A stretch of 64,000 nt of DNA. Source: Natronohydrobacter thiooxidans. GTDB taxonomy: Bacteria; Pseudomonadota; Alphaproteobacteria; Rhodobacterales; Rhodobacteraceae. The stretch lies in NCBI RefSeq assembly GCF_001884735.1, contig NZ_MJAP01000034.1, forward strand, positions 496,001 through 560,000. Direction: 5' to 3'. Within the stretch, counting starts at the first letter, position 1. Each line of letters opens with the position of its first letter. The notes under the pieces were generated by a model that saw only the letters and a list, made by a program, of their open reading frames with translations, did no database searches and had not been told where the DNA came from. Of this stretch, positions 19,133-28,402 are shown piece by piece. Made by a program: the position numbers and the translations under genes.

Positions 19133-21016
19133 TCACTCTGCCTGCCATGGCGTCGTGAACTGGTCGAGCAGCGCCGCGAGTTTGGCGCGGTCGGCCTGCG
19201 CGCCCAGGGCTATATGCGCCGTAAGCCCCAGTTTCGGCTCTTCGGTCACGTCGCGGATATGCGCGTCCAGCCCCTCGGCTTTCAGCGCGGCATCAAGCAC
19301 CCGGCGGATCGCAAGGCGGCGCAGATCGGGTTTGAACACCTTGCCCACGGCGGTCTTGGGCAGTTCCGGCAGCACCTCGATATGTTTGGGCAGGGCGGCG
19401 CGTTCGGAAATGCGCGGGGTGACATGTTCCAGCAGCGCCTCGGGCGTGACGCTGGCATCCGCGACCAGTTCGACATAGGCGCAGGGCAATTCACCCGCCA
19501 CCGCATCGGGCTGGCCGATGGCGCCTGCGAAACTGACTTCCGGGTGCGAGAGCAGCGCCTCTTCGATCTCGGCGGGGTCGATATTATGCCCGCCCCGGAT
19601 GATCAGATCCTTCTGCCGCCCGGTGATCCAGAGATAGCCGTCAGCGTCGAGCCGCCCCAGATCGCCCGTGCGCAGAAAACCGTCCGGAGTGTAGAGGTCG
19701 TGGTTCTTGGCGTCATCAGTATAGGTGGGCGCTGTGACACCGGGATTGCGGATGCAGATTTCGCCCACCTCATCGGTGGCGCATTCAGTGAAACTGCCAT
19801 TGGCGGCGCGCAGGATTTTCACCTCGGTATAGGGCAGGGCAAAGCCCACCGAGCCGATCTTCTTCGCCCCGTCCACCGGGTTGCAGGAGACAAGGCAGGT
19901 GGCTTCGGTCAGCCCGTAGCCTTCGGCGATCTGCACCCCGGTCGCGGCCTCGAACCGCCGGTAAAGCTCGCGCGGCAGCGCCGCCGAGCCGGAAATGCCG
20001 GTGCGCAGACTGGCGATATCGGCATCGACCTTGCGCTGCATCAGTGCCGCCAGCGCCGTGGGCACAGTGATCATGAATGTGACGCCCCAGCGCTCGATCA
20101 GCTTCCAGAAATTGTCGAACACCCCCTCGCCGCGATAGCCCTGCGGGGTGGGAAAGACCACATGCGCGCCGGACATGATGCAGCACATCAGGATCGGATA
20201 GGCGGCAAAGACGTGAAACAGCGGCAGCGGGCACAGGAGCACGTCCTTTTCGGTGAACAGCAGTTCAGCGCCAAGCCAGCCATTATAGATCATGCCGCCA
20301 TAGCGGTGCTGGGCGAGTTTGGGCATGCCCGTGGTGCCGCCAGTGTGGAAATAGGCCGCGATCCGGTCTTCCTGCGGCGGATCAAAGGTCAGCCGGTCGG
20401 CAGGCTGCAGGGCCAGTTCGCGGGCGAAATCGAGCACGCGGGCGCGGTGGCGGGGGGTGAATTTGGGCCGGATAAAGGGGACGATCCAGCTTTTGGGCGG
20501 GCTGAGATGGGGCAGCATATCCACTTCCAGAACCGTCTCGACATCCGGGGCCAGCGCTACAGCCTGCGCGACCTTCTGAGCCACATCGGTCTTGGGAAAG
20601 GCGCGTAATGTCACCACCACCCGCGCGCGGGTCTCGCGCAGGAGCGCTGCGATCTTCTCGGGCTCCAGCAGCGGGTTGATCGGCGCCACCCGCGCCGCTG
20701 TCATCCCGCCCAGAAGCGTGATCGCGGTTTCATTCAGCGTGGGCAGGACATAGGCCACAGTGTCCTCGGCACCCAGCCCGAGGCTGCGGAACAGATTGGC
20801 CGCCTGTGTCACGCGGTTTTTCAACTCGGCCCAGCTCAGTGTCTGGGCTTTCGCACCGGGGGAAGAGAACATCTGGAAGCTGATCGCCGGGCGCGCGCCA
20901 TGCCGCGCCGCCACCCGTTCCAGCGCCTGATAGACCGTTACCGGCAGGTCGCGCGCCGAATAGGGCATTTCCGCCTCAAGCGCGCGCAGATCCTTGCTTG
21001 TCTTGAACTGGTGCAT
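19133..21016 (-). CDS. Acyl-CoA synthetase (AMP-forming, fatty-acid CoA ligase type)
   Basis: A 627-residue member of the ANL superfamily that activates a carboxylic acid as acyl-AMP and transfers it to CoA. Motifs: P-loop YFHTGGTTGMPKLAQH, substrate-pocket region ALPRELYRRFEAATG, A5 EGYGLTEATC, A7 FLRTGDLGRLDADGYLWITGR, A8 DLIIRGGHNIDPAEIE, and A10 LPKTAVGKVFK with the catalytic lysine. The acyl specificity cannot be read from sequence. ATG 21016 has GGGAGG upstream; an ATG 33 bases further up is less likely. It is followed upstream by a divergent-function MFS gene on the same strand. Confidence 0.92.
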   Translation of the reverse strand: MHQFKTSKDLRALEAEMPYSARDLPVTVYQALERVAARHGARPAISFQMFSSPGAKAQTLSWAELKNRVTQAANLFRSLGLGAEDTVAYVLPTLNETAITLLGGMTAARVAPINPLLEPEKIAALLRETRARVVVTLRAFPKTDVAQKVAQAVALAPDVETVLEVDMLPHLSPPKSWIVPFIRPKFTPRHRARVLDFARELALQPADRLTFDPPQEDRIAAYFHTGGTTGMPKLAQHRYGGMIYNGWLGAELLFTEKDVLLCPLPLFHVFAAYPILMCCIMSGAHVVFPTPQGYRGEGVFDNFWKLIERWGVTFMITVPTALAALMQRKVDADIASLRTGISGSAALPRELYRRFEAATGVQIAEGYGLTEATCLVSCNPVDGAKKIGSVGFALPYTEVKILRAANGSFTECATDEVGEICIRNPGVTAPTYTDDAKNHDLYTPDGFLRTGDLGRLDADGYLWITGRQKDLIIRGGHNIDPAEIEEALLSHPEVSFAGAIGQPDAVAGELPCAYVELVADASVTPEALLEHVTPRISERAALPKHIEVLPELPKTAVGKVFKPDLRRLAIRRVLDAALKAEGLDAHIRDVTEEPKLGLTAHIALGAQADRAKLAALLDQFTTPWQAE

Positions 21017-21075
21017 CTCTTGCCTCCCCTTTGGGGGCAAGCAGAGCATGGCCGGGCAGTGGGATCAAGAGGGCG

Positions 21076-22293
21076 TCATGCCTCGCGCGGGCGAAAGGCA
21101 AGCCAGATCAGGGCGCTGCCTGCCAGCACGAGGAAGGGCAGCATCGCCATATTCACCAGCGTCCAGCCGGTCTGCGCATCGCCGCCCGCGCAATTCATCA
21201 GCGTGCCGGAACTGAGCGAGGCCACGAAGACGCCACCAAAGACGATCATGTCATTCATGCCCTGCACGCGCCCGCGCTCTTCGGGCTTATGCGCGGCGGT
21301 CAGCATGGTGGTCGCGCCGATGAAGCCGAAATTCCAGCCGATGCCCAGAAGGATGAGCGCGATATAGAATTGCTCCAGCGCCACCCCGGTCATGGCCACA
21401 GCGCCCGCGGCGGCGAGGATCACCAGACCGGTGCCGACAATGGCGCGCGAACCGAAGCGCGCGATCAGATGGCCGGTGAAGAACGAGGGCGCATACATCG
21501 CCAGAACATGCGCCGAGACGATATTGGCCGCATCCGAAGTGTTGAACCCGCAGCCCACGACCGCAAGCGGGGTCGAGGTCATCACCAGATTCATCAGCGC
21601 ATAGGCCACGGTCCCGCAGATGACGGCGACGGCGATGACCGGCACGCTCAGCAACTCGCGCCGCGTCCGGCCTGCATCCGTCGTGCTGTCGGGCCTGGGG
21701 GGCGTGGGGATATCCAGTGCGCTGAGCAGCGCCATGCCGCCGATATTCAGTCCGATCACGGTCAGATAGGTGGCCAGAAACGGGATCGGCATGGCATCGG
21801 TGGTGAAGGATACCAGTTGCGGACCGAACACCGCCGAGAGAAGCCCGCCCGCCATGACATAGGAGATGGCCTTGGGGCGGAATTCTGGGCTGGCCATATC
21901 TGTGGCGGCAAAGCGGTAAAAGCCATTCGCCGACATATAGGCACCGGTGATGAAGGATCCGAGCAGGAACAGGGTGAACGAGCCCAGCATCAGCCCATAG
22001 GCCGAGATTGCCGCCCCCACCGCGCCCGCGCCGCAGGCCAGCCAGAAGCCCGCGCGCCGCCCGTAAGCCTGCATGAAGCTTGAGAGCGGCGTGGCCGCCA
22101 CCATCGAGCCCAGCACGATCATCGAAATCGGCAGGGTCGCCCAGCAGGGATTCGCGGCCAGCATCTGCCCGCTCAGGCCGCCGATGATGAAGAGGATCGG
22201 AAGCTGCGCCCCCACAACCGCCTGTGCGGCCACAAGCACCATCACATTGCGCTTGGCGCGGGTGTCATCGGGGGTTACGAAAGCATCACTCAT
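21076..22293 (-). CDS. MFS transporter
   Basis: A 405-residue major facilitator with about twelve transmembrane helices and the cytoplasmic 2/3-loop motif replaced by SFMQAYGRRAGFW. The linker between halves (residues about 198-220) is polar and proline-rich. The closing segment AHKPEERGRVQGMNDMIVFG is typical of drug or metabolite exporters related to the YajR/arabinose-efflux group. The substrate is unknown. It precedes the acyl-CoA synthetase by 59 bases and may share its transcript. Confidence 0.88.
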   Translation of the reverse strand: MSDAFVTPDDTRAKRNVMVLVAAQAVVGAQLPILFIIGGLSGQMLAANPCWATLPISMIVLGSMVAATPLSSFMQAYGRRAGFWLACGAGAVGAAISAYGLMLGSFTLFLLGSFITGAYMSANGFYRFAATDMASPEFRPKAISYVMAGGLLSAVFGPQLVSFTTDAMPIPFLATYLTVIGLNIGGMALLSALDIPTPPRPDSTTDAGRTRRELLSVPVIAVAVICGTVAYALMNLVMTSTPLAVVGCGFNTSDAANIVSAHVLAMYAPSFFTGHLIARFGSRAIVGTGLVILAAAGAVAMTGVALEQFYIALILLGIGWNFGFIGATTMLTAAHKPEERGRVQGMNDMIVFGGVFVASLSSGTLMNCAGGDAQTGWTLVNMAMLPFLVLAGSALIWLAFRPREA

Positions 22294-22367
22294 AGGCGCA
22301 GGATTAGACCCGAATGCGGACAGGGGAAAGAGGTATTACGCATGTTCAGCAAATTGGCGCGGCGCTG

Positions 22368-22997
22368 ATGGTGGGGCGTATCCTGATCTCCGAGGCCTGT
22401 ATGGAAGAGGGCGCGGCATGGCTGGCCAGGTCCGAGCCGCGCTTTGCCCATGCGCTGCGCCTGACCGGCACGCCCCCCTTGCGGCGCAGGCCCGACGGGT
22501 TTGCGCATCTTCTGTCGGCGATCGTCAGCCAGCAGGTCAGCACCCATGCCGCGCGCGCGATCTGGGGCCGGATGGAAGCGGCCGGGCTGACCACACCCGA
22601 GGCCGTGCTGGCCGCCGATGATGACAGCCTGCGCGCGCCGGGCCTGTCGATGCAGAAAATGCGCTATGCGCGGGCGCTGGCCGCAGCCGGGATTGATTTC
22701 GACGCGCTGCGCGAGATGCCGGATGCGGAGATCGTGAAGCTTCTGGTTGAAGTTCCCGGCATAGGCCGTTGGACAGCCGAGATTTATGCCATGTTCAGCC
22801 TGGGCCGGGCCGATGTTTTCGCGCCTGCCGATCTGGCGCTGCAGGAGGCCGCGCGCCGTCTGTTCGATCTGCCCGAGCGCCCGCGCGAGGCGCCGATGCG
22901 GCGCATGTCGGAAGTGTGGACGCCCTGGCGGACCGTTGCGGCGGGGCTGTTGTGGGCCTATTACCGGGTCGAAACCGACAGGGAAGGAATCACATGA
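22368..22997 (+). CDS. DNA-3-methyladenine glycosylase II (AlkA-like, HhH-GPD)
   Basis: A 209-residue base-excision glycosylase that removes alkylated purines. The helix-hairpin-helix and GPD region reads LLVEVPGIGRWTAEIYAMFSL, followed by FAPADLALQEA with the catalytic Asp155. SAIVSQQVSTHAARAIW is the conserved early helix. It lacks the AlkA N-terminal domain and any iron-sulfur cysteines. ATG 22368 fits the family start; ATG 22314 would add 18 residues. Its stop overlaps the start of the esterase gene by four bases. Confidence 0.9.
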   Translation: MVGRILISEACMEEGAAWLARSEPRFAHALRLTGTPPLRRRPDGFAHLLSAIVSQQVSTHAARAIWGRMEAAGLTTPEAVLAADDDSLRAPGLSMQKMRYARALAAAGIDFDALREMPDAEIVKLLVEVPGIGRWTAEIYAMFSLGRADVFAPADLALQEAARRLFDLPERPREAPMRRMSEVWTPWRTVAAGLLWAYYRVETDREGIT

Positions 22998-23659
22998 CAC
23001 GCGCGCTGAAATCCGAACGCCGGGGGCCTGCCTCGGGGGGCAAGCCGAAAACAGCCGTTGTTTTCGTGCATGGCTATGGCGCGGACGGGTCGGATCTGCT
23101 GGGGCTGGCCGATCCTTTGGGGCCGCATCTGCCCGACACGGTGTTCTTTGCCCCGGATGCGCCGGAAGGCTGCGTGGCCAATCCCTACGGCTTTCAGTGG
23201 TTCCCGATCCCCTGGCTGGACGGGTCAAGCGAGGAACAGGCGCTGTCTGTCCTTGCCGCGGCGGCAGAGGATCTGAACGGCTTTCTGGATAAGGTGCTGG
23301 CAGAGGAAGGGCTGAGCCCGGACCGGCTGGCGCTGGTGGGGTTTTCGCAGGGCACGATGATCAGCCTGCATGTCGCCCTGCGCCGCGCCACGCCGCTGGC
23401 CGGGGTGGTGGGGTTTTCGGGCCGGTTGATGGTGCCGGAACTTCTGGCGGCCGAGATGGTCTCGCCGCTGCCGGTGCTATTGATCCATGGCGATCAGGAT
23501 GATGTGGTGCCGCTCTCCTCGCTGTCGCAGGCGGCGGATGCGCTGGTCGCGGCCGGGGTTGAGACCTATACCCATATCTCGAAAGGCACCGGACACGGCA
23601 TTGCCCATGACGGGCTGTCGCTGGCGCTGTCCTTTCTGCGGGAAAAGCTGCCCGGCTAA
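22994..23659 (+). CDS. Alpha/beta hydrolase, carboxylesterase/phospholipase type
   Basis: A 221-residue alpha/beta hydrolase of the small carboxylesterase (YpfH/EstB) type. VVFVHGYGADGSDLLG holds the oxyanion region, the nucleophile serine is in LVGFSQGTMISL, the acid is in LLIHGDQDDVVP, and the histidine is in GTGHGIAHDGL. The natural substrate is unknown. It starts inside the stop of the glycosylase gene, so the two are translationally coupled, a pairing common in this family. Confidence 0.9.
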   Translation: MTRALKSERRGPASGGKPKTAVVFVHGYGADGSDLLGLADPLGPHLPDTVFFAPDAPEGCVANPYGFQWFPIPWLDGSSEEQALSVLAAAAEDLNGFLDKVLAEEGLSPDRLALVGFSQGTMISLHVALRRATPLAGVVGFSGRLMVPELLAAEMVSPLPVLLIHGDQDDVVPLSSLSQAADALVAAGVETYTHISKGTGHGIAHDGLSLALSFLREKLPG

Positions 23660-23850
23660 GCCGCGCGAGCCGAATGCCCAGTTGAAACCTGCACGCAAAT
23701 GTGGTGCAGTACCTTCCGCATCGCGCGTTAAGATTGTATTCGGTACCCTGGGCTATTCTGGGGCGCAGGGATCAGAAGCAGTATTACCAGTGCGGCGGTT
23801 ATGGTGACTGCCGCGTGATTACAGGTCGAATTTCTTGCCAGAAGCGCCGG

Positions 23851-25320
23851 ATGACCAAGCAGACTCCACAACTCACGAAACAGCCCTCAGTGTTTGAGCG
23901 CTTCATAAAGATGGCGGAGCGCAGCGATCCGACCATCTTCAACACGGTGATGATCATTGTCATCGTGATCTGGAGCGCGCTCTTGTCGCTGGCGCTCTGG
24001 GTGCTGGTGGTTGGCTGGTTTGGCGCGTCTGCGTCCGAGAACTGGCCGGTCCTGTCCTTCGTTCTGGCCGGTGCAGTCGCGGTGATCGTGGCCACGCCGA
24101 CAGTTATTTTCGGCTATCTGCTGGTGGCGCGGGTACAGGTCATTCGCGACGATCTGCGCTGCGCGCTGGAACAGACCCGGATCGCAAATCGTGCCAAGAC
24201 CGAGTTCCTTGCGAATATGAGCCATGAAATCCGCACGCCGCTGAACGGGGTGCTGGGCATGGCGCAGATTCTGGAACGCTCGGAGCTGACGCCAGCGCAA
24301 CGCGAATCGCTGCATATGATCAGCGAATCGGGCACATTGCTGATGGCGATCATCAATGATGTTCTGGATCTGTCGAAGATCGAAAGCGGTCAGGTGTCGC
24401 TGGACCCCCGGCCCCAGCCGCTGGAGAAAGTGATCGCGAGCACGGTCGAGCTGTTCCGGGGGCGCGCCATGGAAAACGGGATCGAGCTGAGTTTCACCGC
24501 CGCCCCCTCGGTGCCCGATTCGGCGATCTACGATTCGGTGCGGATGCGGCAATGCGTGGCCAATCTGGTCTCGAATGCGGTGAAATTCACCCGCGAAGGC
24601 CGTGTCAGCGTTCACCTTTCCGCCGAAGAGGGGGAAGATGACTGGCTTTTGCGGCTGGCGGTGCGCGATACCGGGATCGGCATTGAACAGGCGACGCTTG
24701 CGCGTCTTTTTCAGCCGTTCGAGCAGGCGGATGCCTCGACCTCGCGCGAATATGGCGGCACCGGGCTGGGTCTGGCGCTGTCGCGCCGCCTTGCGCGGAT
24801 GATGGGCGGGGATATCTCGGTCACCTCCGAGCCCGGACAGGGGTCATGTTTCACGCTCTCGCTGCGGGCCGGGAAGATCTGCCTGCTCAATGGTCAGCCA
24901 GAGCGTCGGGCGGCGGGTGAGGCCGATCTGTGCTGGCTGTCCGAGATGACGCTTCTGGTGGTCGATGACAGCCGGATCAATCGCAAGGTGGTTCAGGGAT
25001 TGCTGCAGCCGCTGGGTCCGAGCTGTATCGAGGCCGAGAATGGCGAGGAAGCCTTGCAGATCCTCGACCGAACCCCGGTGGATCTGGTGATACTGGACAT
25101 GCATATGCCGGTGATGGACGGGCGCAGGATGCTGGCCGAACTGCGCAAGAGGCCCGCGCCACTGGGCGCGCTGCCGGTGATCGCGCTGACGGCGGATCTG
25201 CTGAGCGGGCAGCGCAAGGAATTCCTGCAGGAGGGGTTTCAGGGCTTCCTGACCAAGCCGCTGCGCCGGGCGGAACTCGAAAGCGAACTGGCGCGTCTGC
25301 GGCCCGTACTCACACGATAA
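23851..25320 (+). CDS. Hybrid sensor histidine kinase with C-terminal receiver
   Basis: A 489-residue hybrid kinase. Two transmembrane helices (about 30-58 and 70-94) precede a HisKA domain with the phospho-acceptor His125 in [12 protein letters not shown], an HATPase domain ([42 protein letters not shown]) and a receiver with phospho-acceptor Asp416 in [13 protein letters not shown] and the conserved lysine in FLTKPL. There is almost no periplasmic domain. No partner regulator is nearby, so output probably goes through a phosphotransfer protein elsewhere. ATG 23851 is chosen; the upstream extension looks non-coding. Confidence 0.92.
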   Translation: MTKQTPQLTKQPSVFERFIKMAERSDPTIFNTVMIIVIVIWSALLSLALWVLVVGWFGASASENWPVLSFVLAGAVAVIVATPTVIFGYLLVARVQVIRDDLRCALEQTRIANRAKTEFLANMSHEIRTPLNGVLGMAQILERSELTPAQRESLHMISESGTLLMAIINDVLDLSKIESGQVSLDPRPQPLEKVIASTVELFRGRAMENGIELSFTAAPSVPDSAIYDSVRMRQCVANLVSNAVKFTREGRVSVHLSAEEGEDDWLLRLAVRDTGIGIEQATLARLFQPFEQADASTSREYGGTGLGLALSRRLARMMGGDISVTSEPGQGSCFTLSLRAGKICLLNGQPERRAAGEADLCWLSEMTLLVVDDSRINRKVVQGLLQPLGPSCIEAENGEEALQILDRTPVDLVILDMHMPVMDGRRMLAELRKRPAPLGALPVIALTADLLSGQRKEFLQEGFQGFLTKPLRRAELESELARLRPVLTR

Positions 25321-25406
25321 TCGCGCAGCATCGGCGCGAGATGTCGCCAGCACGTTACAATTTGCGCGCAAAGTCGCGGCAGCGACATCTGGTGCGTGCG
25401 AAATGC

Positions 25407-25434
25407 TTGCCAGAATTCGCGCCCCATATATAGT
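25407..25434 (+). promoter_or_regulatory. Sigma70-type promoter upstream of HNH gene
   Basis: TTGCCA (25407-25412) and TATAGT (25429-25434), each with five of six consensus bases, are 16 bases apart. The predicted start near 25441 leaves a leader of about 90 bases before the GTG of the HNH gene. Confidence 0.6.
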
Positions 25435-25530
25435 GTTGCGCATGGCGTTGCTGTGGCGCAGCACGCTCTCGGCCCTGCGGGGCGCGCGCAAGATGTCGCC
25501 CCAAGGGCTGCCAGAACGGAGGCAGCACCT

Positions 25531-26115
25531 GTGGATGGTGATTTCAGAACTGATTTCGTGCGCGATCCGGCGGCGCTGCGGCAGTTTCCGGCGCTGGTGC
25601 TGAATGCCGATTATCGCCCGCTCTCCTATTACCCGCTCTCGCTCTGGCCCTGGCAGGACGCGGTCAAGGCGGTGTTTCTCGACCGGGTGGATATTCTGGC
25701 GGAATATGAGCATGTGGTGCGCAGCCAGCGCATGGAGATCCGCATACCCTCGGTGGTGGTGCTGCGCGAATTTGTCAAACCGCGCAAGCGGGTGGCCTTC
25801 ACGCGCTTCAACCTGTTTCTGCGCGACGAATTTTCCTGCCAGTATTGCGGCGCCAAGCAGGATCTGACCTTCGATCATGTCTGGCCGCGCAAGCTGGGCG
25901 GGGTGACAAGCTGGGAAAATGTCGTCGCGGCCTGCGCGCCCTGCAATCTGAAGAAAGGCTCCAAGACCCTGCGCGAGGCGGGGATGAAACTGCGCAATCA
26001 GCCCATGCGCCCGCAATCCGAGCAATTGCGCAATCTCGGGCGCCGGTTTCCGCCCAATCACCTGCATGACAGTTGGCTGGACTATCTCTATTGGGATACA
26101 GAACTCGAAGCGTGA
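25531..26115 (+). CDS. HNH endonuclease-domain protein
   Basis: A 194-residue protein conserved in Rhodobacteraceae. It has a family N-terminus (FPALVLNADYRPLSYYP) and a McrA-like HNH motif with CxxC pairs: CQYCGAKQDLTFDHVWPR, then SWENVVAACAPCNLKKGS. The histidine and asparagine of the motif and the structural zinc cysteines are all present. The cellular role is not established; it is a core-gene type, not clearly a defence nuclease. GTG 25531 follows GGAGG by eight bases; the frame extends upstream without homology. Confidence 0.9.
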   Translation: MDGDFRTDFVRDPAALRQFPALVLNADYRPLSYYPLSLWPWQDAVKAVFLDRVDILAEYEHVVRSQRMEIRIPSVVVLREFVKPRKRVAFTRFNLFLRDEFSCQYCGAKQDLTFDHVWPRKLGGVTSWENVVAACAPCNLKKGSKTLREAGMKLRNQPMRPQSEQLRNLGRRFPPNHLHDSWLDYLYWDTELEA

Positions 26116-26162
26116 CGCGCATCACGTCTGGACAGAGTGGGGCTGGCCGTGTAAACGGCACC

Positions 26163-26176
26163 TGATAGCGCTAACA
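26163..26176. promoter_or_regulatory. LacI-type operator upstream of zwf
   Basis: TGATAGCGCTAACA is a near-perfect 14-base palindrome with the central CG pair (AGCGCT) typical of LacI/GalR-family operators. It lies 44 bases before zwf, where binding would block or follow the promoter of zwf-pgl-pgi. No LacI-family gene is in the window, so the regulator is unknown. Confidence 0.6.
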
Positions 26177-26219
26177 GCCGTGCTTGTCAGCCGGACATTG
26201 CGCAGGCGAAGAGGTCATC

Positions 26220-27665
26220 ATGGTTGCACGCGTCATTCCCGTTGAAACATTCGATCTGGTGATTTTCGGCGCCACGGGCGATCTGGCCCGCCGCAAGATC
26301 CTGCCGGGGCTGTACCGGCGCTGGAAAGAGGGCCAGATCCCCGAAGGTGCTGCGATCATCGGCGCTGCGCGTTCCGAGATGACGCGCGAGCAGTTCCGCG
26401 CGCAGGTCAGTGAGGCGCTGGAAGAATTCGTCGCCCCGCAGGAACTGACCCCCGAGGTGGTCGCATCCTTTCTGGCCATGATCGACTATGTGACTGTCGA
26501 CGCCAAAGGCGATGGCGGCTGGGATGATCTGGCCGCGCGGATGCGCGAGAATGTGGTGCGCGCCTTCTACCTCTCGGTCGCGCCCGCGCTCTTTGGCGAT
26601 ATCGCGCAGCGCCTGCATCATCGCGGCATCGCCGACCGGGCCTCGCGGATCGTGGTGGAAAAGCCCTTCGGCAAGGATCTGAAAACCGCACATGCGCTCA
26701 ATGCCGATCTGGCCGCGCATTTCCACGAGGATCAGATCTACCGGATCGACCATTATCTGGGCAAGGAAACGGTCCAGAACCTGATGGCGGTGCGTTTCGC
26801 CAATATCCTGTTCGAGCCGCTGTGGAACTCGCAATTCGTCGATCATGTGCAGATCACCGTGGCCGAGACTGTGGGGGTCGGGGGGCGCGGCGAATATTAC
26901 GACAATTCCGGCGCGATGCGGGATATGGTGCAGAACCACATGATGCAGCTTCTGTGCCTGATCGCGATGGAGCCGCCGCATTGTTTCGAGCCCGATGCGA
27001 TGCGCGACGAGAAACTCAAGGTCATCCGCGCGTTGGACCCGATGGGGCCGGGCGATTTCGTCCGCGGGCAGTATCGCGGCGCGGGCGGGGATGATTACCT
27101 GCTGGAAGCGGGCAATCCCGACTCGCGCACCGAAAGCTTCGTTGCGATGAAGCTGCATATCTCGAACTGGCGCTGGAAGGGCACGCCCTTCTACCTGCGC
27201 ACCGGCAAGCGGATGAAATCGCGCGTCTCGGAAATCGCCGTGACCTTCAAGGAGCCGCCGCATTCGATCTTTGGCGAATCGAACCAATGGCGCGAGAATG
27301 TGCTGGTGATCCGGCTGCAACCTGATGAGGGCATGGATCTGCGGGTGATGATCAAGGAGCCGGGACCGGGGGGGATGCGGCTGAAGGATGTGGCGCTGGA
27401 TATGAGCTTTGCCGAGGCACTTGGCAATGATCTGGATATGCCCGATGCTTATGAGCGGCTGATCATGGATGTGATCCGGGGCAACCAGACATTGTTCATG
27501 CGTGGCGATGAGGTGGAAGCCGCCTGGGCCTGGGTCGATCCGGTGATTCAGGGCTGGGAGGCGCGGGGCGACCGGCCGGAACCCTATGATCCGGGTTCGA
27601 CCGGGCCGGAAGGGGCATTGATGCTGATGCATAAGGACGGGCGGCGCTGGCGGGAGATCCGGTGA
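26220..27665 (+). CDS. zwf: Glucose-6-phosphate 1-dehydrogenase
   Basis: Zwf oxidises glucose 6-phosphate to 6-phosphogluconolactone, the entry to the Entner-Doudoroff and oxidative pentose phosphate routes. The 481 residues carry the nucleotide motif VIFGATGDLARRKILPGLY, EKPFGKD, the active-site sequence RIDHYLGKE (175-183) and the C-terminal FYLRTGKRM. ATG 26220 fits the family start; an earlier GTG/ATG at 26184 is unlikely. Zwf, pgl and pgi form an operon: pgl overlaps the stop and pgi follows a hairpin element. A LacI-type palindrome lies upstream. Confidence 0.98.
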   Translation: MVARVIPVETFDLVIFGATGDLARRKILPGLYRRWKEGQIPEGAAIIGAARSEMTREQFRAQVSEALEEFVAPQELTPEVVASFLAMIDYVTVDAKGDGGWDDLAARMRENVVRAFYLSVAPALFGDIAQRLHHRGIADRASRIVVEKPFGKDLKTAHALNADLAAHFHEDQIYRIDHYLGKETVQNLMAVRFANILFEPLWNSQFVDHVQITVAETVGVGGRGEYYDNSGAMRDMVQNHMMQLLCLIAMEPPHCFEPDAMRDEKLKVIRALDPMGPGDFVRGQYRGAGGDDYLLEAGNPDSRTESFVAMKLHISNWRWKGTPFYLRTGKRMKSRVSEIAVTFKEPPHSIFGESNQWRENVLVIRLQPDEGMDLRVMIKEPGPGGMRLKDVALDMSFAEALGNDLDMPDAYERLIMDVIRGNQTLFMRGDEVEAAWAWVDPVIQGWEARGDRPEPYDPGSTGPEGALMLMHKDGRRWREIR

Positions 27666-28336
27666 TGGAGTTGCACGAATACCCTGATCGCGAAATGCTG
27701 ATGCTGCGGCTGGCGCAGCGCATCGCCTCGGAACTGGGCCAGAGCCTGCGGTCGCAGGGGCGCGCCACGCTGTCGGTGCCCGGTGGCACGACGCCGGGGC
27801 CGGTCTTTGACACGCTCAGCGGGGCGGATCTGGACTGGGCGAATGTCGCGGTCGTGCTGAATGACGAACGCTGGGTGCCCGAGGACAGCCCGCGCTCGAA
27901 CACGCGGCTGTTGCGCGAGCGGCTGCTGGTGGGGCGCGCGCAAGCGGCAACCCTGCTGCCCCTGCGGATGGATGCGCCCACGCCCGAGGACGGGCTGGAG
28001 AGCTTGAGCGCGGGGCTAGCGCCGCATCTGCCGCTTTCGGTGCTGCTCTTGGGGATGGGCGAGGATATGCATACGGCTTCGCTCTTTCCGGGCGCCGATA
28101 ATCTGGAGGCGGGCCTGCGCCGCGATGCGCCGCCCCTGATGGCGATGCGGGCCGAGGCGGCGGGCGAGCCGCGCATCACCCTGACTGCGCCGGTCCTGCA
28201 GGGGGCGCTGCGGGTGCATGTGCTGATCACCGGCGCGGCCAAGCGCGAAGCATTGGAGCGCGCGGTGAAGCTTGATCCGCGCGAGGCCCCGATTGCCTGC
28301 GTGCTGGATCAGGCACAGGTGCATTGGGCAGAGTAG
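27665..28336 (+). CDS. pgl: 6-phosphogluconolactonase
   Basis: Pgl hydrolyses 6-phosphogluconolactone made by Zwf. The 223 residues belong to the DevB/SOL group: TLSVPGGTTPGPVFD, VVLNDERWVPEDSPRSN with the conserved D-E-R-W-V-P string, LLLGMGEDMHTASLFPG, and ITGAAKREAL. ATG 27665 overlaps the zwf TGA by one base; a GTG at 27662 is an equal alternative. It is co-transcribed with zwf. Confidence 0.96.
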   Translation: MELHEYPDREMLMLRLAQRIASELGQSLRSQGRATLSVPGGTTPGPVFDTLSGADLDWANVAVVLNDERWVPEDSPRSNTRLLRERLLVGRAQAATLLPLRMDAPTPEDGLESLSAGLAPHLPLSVLLLGMGEDMHTASLFPGADNLEAGLRRDAPPLMAMRAEAAGEPRITLTAPVLQGALRVHVLITGAAKREALERAVKLDPREAPIACVLDQAQVHWAE

Positions 28337-28341
28337 GGCAG

Positions 28342-28394
28342 GCCGGGGCTGCGCGCCCCGGCTTTTGAGTATTTCTGGCAAGAAAATGAAGAAG
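28342..28394 (+). repeat. Hairpin plus GAGTATTT element, copy 1
   Basis: An eight-pair stem GCCGGGGC/GCCCCGGC (28342-28362) is followed by TTTT, then GAGTATTTCTGGCAAGA and ATGAAGAAG (to 28394). The same layout recurs at 32036-32090 and 42067-42120. Here it lies between pgl and pgi and could partly terminate transcription; its end (GAAGAAGGG) also supplies the pgi ribosome binding site. Confidence 0.6.
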
Positions 28395-28402
28395 GGTTTG
28401 CG

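Noticed and set aside
25407..25434. Heat-shock (RpoH) promoter with CCCCATATA
   Set aside because: The spacing between CTTG and CCCCAT is only about 10 bases; the overlapping sigma70 boxes with 16-base spacing fit better.
25531..26115. HNH protein as a restriction or defence nuclease
   Set aside because: It resembles a conserved core protein of the family with native codon use and no methyltransferase or defence neighbours.
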